Shown here: positions 1-4,798 of the stretch, in pieces
Numbering within the stretch: position 1 is the first letter of the stretch
How the letters are laid out: every line of letters starts with the position of its first letter
Origin: Candidatus Anderseniibacteriota bacterium
GTDB lineage: Bacteria; Patescibacteriota; Andersenbacteria; UBA10190
Assembly (NCBI GenBank): GCA_003229735.1
Contig: QIFI01000073.1
Span: 1-14,207 of the forward strand
Direction: 5' to 3'
DNA length: 14,207 bases
The notes under the pieces: generated by a model
The model's input: the letters and a program-made list of their open reading frames with translations, nothing else
What the model was told of the DNA's origin: nothing
Databases searched by the model: none
Translations under genes and position numbers: made by a program

Positions 1-10
1 GATCGCGCAT

Positions 11-112
11 CCCCTCTCCCCTCGCTAGGGGAGAGGGTTAGGGTGAGGGGCGTCACCGTCACATAAATCATTAGCCATTAAGAATTCATTAGAAATTATA
101 AATTAAAAATTA
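11..112 (-). repeat. Hairpin/G4 intergenic repeat, copy A (3' of the FemAB gene)
   Basis: First of two copies of a ~100-bp repeat; the other is at 1202-1302. Reading the + strand: a perfect 11-bp stem (12-22 with 27-37, loop CGCT), then a G-rich arm with four G-tracts (28-31, 35-37, 41-43, 47-50) separated by 3-nt spacers, then a variable GC stretch, then an AT-rich half that contains TTAAGAATTCA and ends in AATTAAAAATTA. The last three bases (110-112) are the TAA stop of the minus-strand FemAB gene, so on the coding strand the repeat starts at the stop codon. There is no U-tract after the stem, so a classical intrinsic terminator is not shown, though a role in 3'-end formation is plausible. 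Confidence 0.85.
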
Positions 113-1138
113 CCCCCACATCGCTCTCATTCGCCTCATCACCTTAATCAACCCATACATTCTCTCCTGCAGTACCAAATCATACGCTCCCGCATATGTA
201 ACTCTGCTCCCCCCAAACCCTTCTTTAAATCTGGTAATCCCGGCCCACGGATGATCTTTGCCCGCCCTCTCCGGAGCCGCTCCATAAAAATCATATTTTT
301 CATAACCCAGTGATCTGGCTCGTCTCATCGACTCCCAATGCAATAAATGAGCTCCCATTAACTCCCGTCTCTGACTACTGCTGGCTCCATGCGCGTAAGT
401 TGCCGTCGCCCCAAAATACACTAACCAGGCCGCCGCCAACACCTCACCATCTTTTTCCGCCACCGCCAGCTCCAACAATCCCGCCGGAACTAATGCCTGC
501 CATAATGCCTGATAATATTCTTTCGGATGATAGTGAAATCTTCCTCTCTCTTCTACCTCTTTTGCCAACTCCCAAAAACTTTCCACATCTTTCTCATCCT
601 TGCTGAATCTAACCCTCACCCCCTTCTTCACCGCCAACCGAATATTATATCTGGTTTTCTGCTTCATTCCCGCCATTATTTTTTCCTCATTATTCAAATC
701 CACCACCAGCGTATGTCTCGGCTGAACTTCTCTTTCCGATTTCTGCCACTCGGCCGACAGCCATTCAGGCTTATTCAATTCCTTGATAGCAGGATCGATC
801 CTCACCCACGCCGCCGCTTCGTTCTCTGCCAGTTCCTTGAAATATTCCTGCATTTCCGACCAGACATCAATCATTTCCTGATCGCTTAAACCGGTTTTCC
901 ATACCGGCCCCCGCGGCACATACAGCCAGCTCCTGCCCAACATCATCTTTCTCCGCACTGCCAAAGCCGCCATCTTTATCTCCCCATCCTGCACCACCAT
1001 CGACCGCCAAATTTTCAAACCAGACTTCTTCTGCACCTCTCCCCAGGCCCACGACTGCGTAAAAGACCCTCCCGGAGCCCTTGACACCAGCTCATCCCAA
1101 ACCTTCTTATCTTTTTCACCTGCCAACTCAATAGCCAT
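110..1138 (-). CDS. FemAB/FemX-family peptidyltransferase (peptidoglycan interpeptide bridge)
   Basis: Predicted 342-aa cytoplasmic enzyme of the FemAB/FemX family. Members have two GNAT-like domains and transfer amino acids from aminoacyl-tRNA to the lipid II stem peptide, building the peptidoglycan cross-bridge. Seen: an N-terminal FTQSWAWGE block (about residues 26-34), the PRHTLVVDL strand (140-148) followed by the family signature K-x-R-Y-N-I-R-x-A-x-K-K-G-V (161-174), and a C-terminal YDFYGAAPER ... FKEGFGG block (about 286-312). Length is usual for the family. The start is taken as the ATG at 1138; an in-frame TTG at 1159 would add seven residues but has no support. There is no Shine-Dalgarno sequence. 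A TTGACA (+ strand 1169-1174) lies upstream with only a poor -10 (GAAATT, 1146-1151), so the promoter is uncertain. It lies 3' of ruvA on the same strand, separated by repeat copy B. The amino acid transferred cannot be read from sequence. Confidence 0.9.
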   Translation of the reverse strand: MAIELAGEKDKKVWDELVSRAPGGSFTQSWAWGEVQKKSGLKIWRSMVVQDGEIKMAALAVRRKMMLGRSWLYVPRGPVWKTGLSDQEMIDVWSEMQEYFKELAENEAAAWVRIDPAIKELNKPEWLSAEWQKSEREVQPRHTLVVDLNNEEKIMAGMKQKTRYNIRLAVKKGVRVRFSKDEKDVESFWELAKEVEERGRFHYHPKEYYQALWQALVPAGLLELAVAEKDGEVLAAAWLVYFGATATYAHGASSSQRRELMGAHLLHWESMRRARSLGYEKYDFYGAAPERAGKDHPWAGITRFKEGFGGSRVTYAGAYDLVLQERMYGLIKVMRRMRAMWG

Positions 1139-1201
1139 AAAAGAAATTTCAAGTATCAAAGATCAAATGTCAAACGGACTACGTCTGTACGCCGTCGCTG
1201 T

Positions 1202-1302
1202 CCCCTCTCCCCTTTGGGGAGAGGGTTAGGGTGAGGGGCACCGCCGTCCCACATTGATCATTAATCATTAAGAATTCAATAAAAAATAGAAATTAAAAAT
1301 TA
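1202..1302 (-). repeat. Hairpin/G4 intergenic repeat, copy B (3' of ruvA)
   Basis: Second copy of the repeat at 11-112, same orientation. A 10-bp stem (1203-1212 with 1216-1225, loop TTT) is followed by G-tracts at 1216-1219, 1223-1225, 1229-1231 and 1235-1238, then a short GC-rich spacer and the shared AT-rich half ending AATTAAAAATTA. Bases 1300-1302 are the TAA stop of ruvA, exactly as copy A supplies the FemAB stop. Relative to copy A the stem loop is shorter and the GC spacer has diverged, while the G-rich arm and the AT end are almost identical. Confidence 0.85.
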
Positions 1303-1866
1303 ATTGTTCTGCCTCTGCAAAACTATTCGCACCGCTTCTTCCACCGTCTTCACCTCCGCCGGCAGTTTCCGCGCCGAGCTCCTGGCTTGCCCGCCGGTAT
1401 AGCCTATGCTCATTAAAGCCTCTATCAATTCCTGCTGGATTGTCCCTACTGCCTGCCCCGCTTGCACCAACTCCACCTTTTCCTTCAACTCCACCAGAAT
1501 TCGCTCGGCCGTTTTTTTCCCCACCCCTGAAACTTTAGTCAATAGCGCCGTATCCCCCTCCGCCACCGCCTGCCCAAGCACCCGAGGTGACGCCGCCTCC
1601 AAAATCCCCATAGCCGTCCTCGGCCCCACCGACGGCACCGTCAGCAGCAATTCAAAATGTCTCAATTCCTCCTGGTTTAAAAATCCATACAACGCCTGCT
1701 TATCACTGCTTATCTGATGATAAATCTTCAAGTTCACTGTTGAACCCACCAAAGACTTGGTTAACAGTGTCGGCAATACCTGCACTCGATACCCCAACCC
1801 TCCAGCATCCACAATCAACGCCTTATCCTCTTTTTCCAGCACCTCTCCTTTTATTAACGCAATCAT
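1300..1866 (-). CDS. ruvA: Holliday junction branch migration complex subunit RuvA
   Basis: RuvA binds the four-way Holliday junction as a tetramer and loads the RuvB motor for branch migration in recombinational repair. The 188-residue protein shows all three known domains: an OB-fold starting MIALIKGEVLEKE and running to about residue 63 (including YHQISSDKQALYGF); a central double helix-hairpin-helix domain with VPSVGPRTA (77-85) and GVGKKTAE (114-121), the DNA-contacting hairpins; and a C-terminal RuvB-contacting domain (about 140-188, EALMSIGYTGGQAR). Length is slightly under the usual ~200 aa, mostly from a short linker after residue 130. The ATG start gives the canonical N-terminus. 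No Shine-Dalgarno is seen. It is divergent from the nucleotidyltransferase/HEPN pair across a 109-bp gap, and its stop lies in repeat copy B. ruvB and ruvC are not in the window. Confidence 0.98.
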   Translation of the reverse strand: MIALIKGEVLEKEDKALIVDAGGLGYRVQVLPTLLTKSLVGSTVNLKIYHQISSDKQALYGFLNQEELRHFELLLTVPSVGPRTAMGILEAASPRVLGQAVAEGDTALLTKVSGVGKKTAERILVELKEKVELVQAGQAVGTIQQELIEALMSIGYTGGQARSSARKLPAEVKTVEEAVRIVLQRQNN

Positions 1867-1939
1867 CTATATTAGCGTATGACACCAGCCAAAATAAAAA
1901 AAGCGTCACCTTGCCCATACCCAAACTTATAACCATCCC

Positions 1940-1967
1940 CTGGCACCCAACCAAATATGACTATAAG
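1940..1967 (+). promoter_or_regulatory. Candidate promoter for the nucleotidyltransferase/HEPN pair
   Basis: CTGGCA (1940-1945, 4/6 to TTGACA), a 16-nt spacer and TATAAG (1962-1967, 5/6 to TATAAT). The expected transcription start falls within a few bases of the ATG at 1976, and there is no ribosome-binding site, so the message would be almost leaderless. A second TATAAAT abuts the ATG. Prediction from motif only. Confidence 0.3.
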
Positions 1968-1975
1968 CTATAAAT

Positions 1976-2284
1976 ATGCGCCTGGAACATGTATCACCTG
2001 ATCAGCTCAAACAAGACCTCAAGGAAATTGTGGGCCAGCACGTCGATCTAAAAAAATACCAGCTCTTCTTCTTTGGCTCACGCGTCCAGGGCCGGGGTGA
2101 TGACCGCTCCGACATCGATGTCGGCATCGAAGGGCCGCGACCCCTCAACCCCGTCGCCAAAGCCGAGATTGAAGAGGCCATCGAAAATCTACCTTACCTT
2201 TATCAAATCGAATTAGTTGATTTTAAAAAAGTCTCTAGCGATTTCTACCATATTGCCAAACGTACCATTGAGCAGATAAAATAA
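1976..2284 (+). CDS. MNT-type nucleotidyltransferase, MntA-like antitoxin
   Basis: A 102-aa minimal nucleotidyltransferase of the pol-beta superfamily. It carries the signature FFGSRVQGRGDDRSDIDVGI: G34-S35, ten residues, then D46-x-D48 (GSX10DXD), with a third likely metal ligand at D82 in QIELVDF. In characterised MntA-HepT (type VII) toxin-antitoxin pairs this protein AMPylates a tyrosine of the HEPN partner and so silences it. Here the partner follows after only 4 nt, which fits one transcript. Known relatives of this exact two-gene layout are the HI0073/HI0074 pair. Length is normal for the family and all acidic residues are present, so it is probably active. Antitoxin function is inferred from family and context. 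It could instead be a housekeeping nucleotidyltransferase with a substrate-binding partner, as HI0073/HI0074 were first described. Confidence 0.88.
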   Translation: MRLEHVSPDQLKQDLKEIVGQHVDLKKYQLFFFGSRVQGRGDDRSDIDVGIEGPRPLNPVAKAEIEEAIENLPYLYQIELVDFKKVSSDFYHIAKRTIEQIK

Positions 2285-2288
2285 TATT

Positions 2289-2672
2289 ATGGTCACCGAA
2301 CCGGAAAGATTAAAACAGTTAGTCAAAGCCTTAACCCGCCTAGAAGAAGTCATGGCCCTCGATAAAACAATCATCAATCGCGACGCCGCCATCAAACGAT
2401 TTGAATTCAGCTTCGATCTAGCCTGGAAAACCATTAAAGACTGGCTTTACAACCACCGTGGCGTTACCTGCCATTCGCCAAAAGGCTGTTTTAAAGCGGC
2501 CTATTCCCAAAGCTTGATCGAATATGAAGAAACCTGGAATCAAATGACAGACGATCGCAACGATATTGTTCATCTGTATAAAGAAAAATTAGCTGACAAC
2601 CTCTACGACCGCCTACCCGAATACCTAAAACTACTCCAAAACCTATTAATAAACCTCAAAAACAGCCCGTAA
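2289..2672 (+). CDS. HI0074-family HEPN protein, HepT-like toxin / nucleotidyltransferase partner
   Basis: A 127-aa mostly helical protein matching the HI0074 'nucleotidyltransferase substrate-binding' branch of the HEPN superfamily: RDAAIKRFEFSFDLAWKTIKDWL (about 31-53), a proline/glycine loop (SPKG, 63-66), a helix with SLIEYEETWNQM (75-86), and R90-N-D-I-V-H95-L-Y97. The last is the exact RX4HXY motif of HEPN RNases. In HepT toxins R and H are catalytic and the Y is the residue AMPylated by MntA. It follows the nucleotidyltransferase gene with a 4-nt gap, has no Shine-Dalgarno, and is probably translated from the same mRNA. The intact motif favours a real RNase-toxin/antitoxin pair, but many HI0074-like proteins have no demonstrated toxicity. 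Confidence 0.87.
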   Translation: MVTEPERLKQLVKALTRLEEVMALDKTIINRDAAIKRFEFSFDLAWKTIKDWLYNHRGVTCHSPKGCFKAAYSQSLIEYEETWNQMTDDRNDIVHLYKEKLADNLYDRLPEYLKLLQNLLINLKNSP

Positions 2673-2699
2673 TAACATTGGAGTCGGTTTTAATATGAA

Positions 2700-2726
2700 T
2701 ATTGAGAAATCAGAAGTTTCTCAATA
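2700..2726. terminator. Hairpin between convergent genes
   Basis: Perfect 10-bp stem TATTGAGAAA (2700-2709) / TTTCTCAATA (2717-2726) with a 7-nt loop. It sits in the 83-bp gap between the HEPN gene (plus) and the membrane-protein gene (minus), where a shared terminator is expected. No clear T-tract follows on either strand, so the role is inferred from position. Confidence 0.4.
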
Positions 2727-2755
2727 CCCCACAATATACAAACTTACCCACAATC

Positions 2756-3274
2756 CTATAAATACTTTTCCCAACCGTACCAGAAAATGTAATTGATAAT
2801 AATTCCAGCCAATCCGCCAATAAGAAAGTTCCTTGAGAAAAATGGGTATTTACTTTTAGTTTTATACCAGATGAAAAATACTATTACTACTATAATGGCA
2901 ACGCCGATATGGAAACCCGGATAAGGAATGTATTTTAGTGGCCACACTTCTCCTGCAAGAGGCGATATAAATAGTTCGCTTATGAATGGAAAGGTTAGAG
3001 AAGCTAATATAATTGGCCCGACTAAGTAGAAAGCAGTGATCTGCTCAACCATAACCTTACGTTCAGCTGACGTTTTTTTTGTCACCCCTGGCAATTGCAC
3101 AATACGCATTACAGCAATAATGATGCGGGCGCCAATAATTGGGCCCCCTATTGCCAGTAATAGGAACAAAGAGAAACCTAGTAAATTCATGGTGCTAGTA
3201 TCAGTAGGCCAAACATCTCTAAGTGCGTCTATCCCATTCAGCATCTCATTCCAGATTGTCCCGTCTGTTTCCAT
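2756..3274 (-). CDS. Unrecognised four-helix membrane protein
   Basis: A 172-aa protein I do not recognise. After a polar N-terminus (residues 1-26) it has about four membrane segments, near residues 28-55 (LLGFSLFLLLAIGGPIIGAR), 75-98 (FYLVGPIILASLTFPFISEL), 115-138 (GVAIIVVIVFFIWY) and 148-168 (LIGGLAGIIINYIFWYGW). A basic loop between the first two (KKTSAERK) suggests a cytoplasmic face. There is no obvious catalytic motif. It starts 7 nt after the stop of the cysteine-rich gene, so the two are probably an operon; a TATGAT (5/6 to TATAAT; + strand 3281-3286) just upstream could also allow a leaderless start. No Shine-Dalgarno is present. Smooth hydrophobicity over the full length supports a real gene. 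Confidence 0.7.
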   Translation of the reverse strand: METDGTIWNEMLNGIDALRDVWPTDTSTMNLLGFSLFLLLAIGGPIIGARIIIAVMRIVQLPGVTKKTSAERKVMVEQITAFYLVGPIILASLTFPFISELFISPLAGEVWPLKYIPYPGFHIGVAIIVVIVFFIWYKTKSKYPFFSRNFLIGGLAGIIINYIFWYGWEKYL

Positions 3275-3280
3275 ATATAA

Positions 3281-3310
3281 ATCATACTGTATAAACGCTC
3301 ACCATTCCAA
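3281..3310 (-). promoter_or_regulatory. Candidate internal promoter for the four-helix membrane protein
   Basis: On the minus strand TTGGAA (3305-3310, 4/6 to TTGACA), an 18-nt spacer and TATGAT (3281-3286, 5/6). The predicted start is at or next to the ATG at 3274. The -10 overlaps the TGA stop of the preceding gene. Motif-only prediction. Confidence 0.25.
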
Positions 3311-3578
3311 CACATAAACTTTTCACTTGTTCATGGTTGTTTGGGTCAACTGGGGAAAAAATCGAGAGACTGCTCCGTGTCTGATCATCCCGCTGAGGCG
3401 GTGTTGGCCTACTGATTTGCTGCGGGGGTTTAATTGGCTCTAAATCCTCAGAGATATGAAAGTCGTGACCGGCCGAGGCTAGACCAACGAGGACTAAGAA
3501 CCCAAAAAGTAACTCCCAACCAAAAAAGGCCACAGCACAGCAACAGCAGGCACCGACAGCACAAACACATTTGTCCAT
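3282..3578 (-). CDS. Cysteine-rich, signal-anchored small protein of unknown function
   Basis: A 98-aa protein I do not recognise. Residues 1-14 hold six cysteines (C4, C6, C11-C14) entering a hydrophobic stretch to about residue 35 (FLVLVGLASA), which could be a membrane anchor or a signal peptide with a cleavage-like ASA-G site (34-37). The rest is polar, proline-rich (KPPQQISRPTPPQ) and probably disordered, on the outside if the first helix is a signal sequence. It is one of the few genes here with a plausible Shine-Dalgarno: GGAG 8 nt before the ATG. The downstream membrane-protein gene starts 7 nt after the TGA. The four-cysteine run could be acylated or bind a metal or cluster; that is speculation. 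Confidence 0.55.
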   Translation of the reverse strand: MDKCVCAVGACCCCAVAFFGWELLFGFLVLVGLASAGHDFHISEDLEPIKPPQQISRPTPPQRDDQTRSSLSIFSPVDPNNHEQVKSLCVGMVSVYTV

Positions 3579-3648
3579 TGTTCGCTCTCCAGAAAAGTTT
3601 TGGATCGTTTGGTCTCCAATCAGTTCGGTTTTACCCCAGTTGCATATG

Positions 3649-3676
3649 AAAAACCAACAGGTTGTGATCCTGTTGG
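3649..3676 (-). terminator. Intrinsic terminator of the 176-aa gene
   Basis: On the minus strand an 8-bp perfect stem CCAACAGG/CCTGTTGG (3654-3661 with 3669-3676, 7-nt loop) runs directly into TTTTTC (+ strand A-run 3649-3653). Stem plus U-tract is the classical rho-independent form. It lies after the stop of the 3779-4309 gene and before the cysteine-rich gene, so it should separate the two transcripts. Confidence 0.6.
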
Positions 3677-3681
3677 CATAA

Positions 3682-3699
3682 TAGCAATAGTTATTGCTA
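3682..3699. other. Second small inverted repeat beside the terminator
   Basis: TAGCAATA (3682-3689) and TATTGCTA (3692-3699) form an 8-bp perfect inverted repeat with a 2-nt spacer, 5 nt from the terminator stem. It may act as a tandem terminator stem for the 176-aa gene or as a protein-binding site. Nothing else recognisable is seen in 3579-3778. Confidence 0.4.
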
Positions 3700-3778
3700 C
3701 CGTCAAGGTGGTACTATGCCTTTTCAGCAGTAAATCATGTCGTAAACCATTGTCATGAAATAGCTTACGTATATTAGA

Positions 3779-4309
3779 TTACTTATCAGGCCTGTGGATG
3801 TGCGACTTGCGTCGTGAGTCAGGCGGGGGATCACCGACGTCGAGGTCCGAGGGGAATTTTCTTGACGATCCGTGGCTACAAAATTTGCCGTTGCGCCAGG
3901 ATCGAAGTTCATACGAACCTTGGCGGTCCCGGCCGGCGACTTTACAGCAAATAATACACGGCTCGTCCTTATTGGACGGTGGTAGTAGGCGGTGGTTCCA
4001 CTTGGTCAGAAACGCCTCAACTCGACTGGCTATGGCACGCTTCTCGTTAAGGGAATCGCCGCAGGGCCGGTTGCCCATCTTTTGCAGAATAAGCCTCAAC
4101 TTGTCTCTGACTGGCCCATGACGATTGATGGCTTCGGCATCAAGCATATCAAAGATCGCCACAATGGTCTCGGCTGGTACGAGTTCATTAGGGTTTTGTG
4201 GGAAAACCTGATTGAGATAGGTACAAAACGTTTGCATTGCTGATTCCTCCCCATCGATGAAGTCTGAAGCCAACCGTTGGCTCCACACGTCTGGGGACGA
4301 ATCGGTCAT
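3779..4309 (-). CDS. Hypothetical 176-aa protein
   Basis: I do not recognise this protein. Residues 1 to about 105 look like a soluble, largely helical domain (VPAETIVAIFDMLDAEAI, then VRDKLRLILQKMG, then EKRAIASRVEAFLTKW). Residues after about 115 are different: a CIICC cluster followed by a very polar arginine/serine/proline tail without predicted structure. The tail may be genuine disorder or may follow a frameshift; an overlapping minus-strand frame stays open from 3912 to 3724. There is no Shine-Dalgarno, but a TTGACA-17-TATGGT promoter lies upstream and a terminator downstream, which supports a self-contained transcription unit. The N-terminal half is convincing; the 3' end is less certain. 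Confidence 0.5.
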   Translation of the reverse strand: MTDSSPDVWSQRLASDFIDGEESAMQTFCTYLNQVFPQNPNELVPAETIVAIFDMLDAEAINRHGPVRDKLRLILQKMGNRPCGDSLNEKRAIASRVEAFLTKWNHRLLPPSNKDEPCIICCKVAGRDRQGSYELRSWRNGKFCSHGSSRKFPSDLDVGDPPPDSRRKSHIHRPDK

Positions 4310-4319
4310 AGAAATCTGC

Positions 4320-4338
4320 GACAGAGGCTGCCCCTGTC
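4320..4338 (-). promoter_or_regulatory. Leader hairpin before the 176-aa gene
   Basis: On the minus strand GACAGGGG, loop CAG, CCTCTGTC can pair over 8 bp (one G-U). It lies 10 nt upstream of the ATG and inside the predicted transcript, close enough to affect translation initiation. Position-based inference only. Confidence 0.3.
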
Positions 4339-4357
4339 TCGGGGAGTCAGCGGTAAA

Positions 4358-4386
4358 ACCATAGTAATGATGTAGCTGTTTGTCAA
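4358..4386 (-). promoter_or_regulatory. Sigma70-type promoter of the 176-aa gene
   Basis: Minus strand: perfect -35 TTGACA (+ strand 4381-4386), a 17-nt spacer, and -10 TATGGT (4358-4363, 4/6). Transcription would start near 4351, giving a ~40-nt leader that contains the hairpin at 4320-4338. This is the best consensus -35 in the window. A weaker alternative -10, TACTAT, lies further upstream at 4426-4431. Confidence 0.45.
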
Positions 4387-4459
4387 ATTCTTCGGCCGTA
4401 CGAGCTCACAAGACTGAGAGGTGGTATAGTAAAAACAGCGTTAAACAAACACAAACAGC

Positions 4460-4585
4460 AAAACTAACTTCAAACACCCGATGTTTGAAAATGGCTTAGA
4501 CAGCCTCTAAGCGCAATATTCAAAAACTAACTTCAAACACCCGATGTTTGAAAATGGCTTAGACAGCCTCTAAGCGCAATATTCA
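4460..4585. repeat. Perfect 63-bp tandem duplication, two hairpins per unit
   Basis: Two identical 63-bp units lie back to back (4460-4522, 4523-4585). Each contains hairpin 1, TTCAAACA/TGTTTGAA (8 bp, loop CCCGA; 4469-4476 with 4482-4489 in unit 1), and hairpin 2, GCTTAGA/TCTAAGC (7 bp, loop CAGCC; 4494-4500 with 4506-4512). The sequence ATATTCAATATT follows the second unit's junction. All six frames are interrupted or very short, so it looks non-coding. Complete identity means a recent duplication or strong selection. Function unknown: structured RNA, protein-binding array or recombination site are all possible. Confidence 0.9.
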
Positions 4586-4618
4586 ATATTACACTTAACC
4601 ATAAGCAATCACGCCACC

Positions 4619-4642
4619 CTTCCATATTACATAATATGGAAG
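4619..4642. repeat. Perfect 10-bp inverted repeat upstream of uvrB
   Basis: CTTCCATATT (4619-4628), loop ACAT, AATATGGAAG (4633-4642). No T-tract follows on either strand, so it is not a typical terminator. It lies 157 bp before uvrB and may be an operator or a structural boundary element. Confidence 0.5.
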
Positions 4643-4798
4643 AATAAATTTACCTTATCCCCCTAACAATCCCTCGAACAGAATGTCATCATAGCCCATC
4701 CGTACTACTCACTACTCACCACAAACTACTCACTATTTTATATATTCCGCTCTTCCACCCCACCTTGCCAATTATCTTAAGTCGGTTAACCTCTCACT

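Larger units (their letters stand above)
4310..4798. other. Gene-free region upstream of uvrB
   Basis: 489 bp between the divergent 176-aa gene and uvrB with no credible ORF on either strand and no tRNA-like fold that I can see. It holds the promoter and leader of the minus gene (4320-4386), the perfect 63-bp tandem duplication (4460-4585), a perfect inverted repeat (4619-4642), a low-complexity ACTACTCAC-type tract (4704-4735), and a weak TATATT (4741-4746) that could be the uvrB -10. The tandem duplication and its hairpins are the only strong structure. Confidence 0.7.

Noticed and set aside
1139..1159. Seven-residue N-terminal extension of the FemAB protein from a TTG
   Set aside because: The ATG at 1138 gives the expected family N-terminus, and the TTG has no ribosome-binding site or motif support.
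3724..3912. 62-aa minus-strand frame overlapping the end of the 176-aa gene
   Set aside because: It lacks an initiation signal and recognisable sequence. It is kept only as a possible frameshift continuation of the 176-aa gene.
4460..4585. CRISPR-like array in the tandem repeat region
   Set aside because: There are only two identical 63-bp units directly abutting, with no unique spacers and no cas genes nearby.
4704..4735. ACTACTCAC-type tract before uvrB as an iteron or operator array
   Set aside because: The spacing is irregular and the tract has low complexity; nothing beyond simple repetition supports a binding array.
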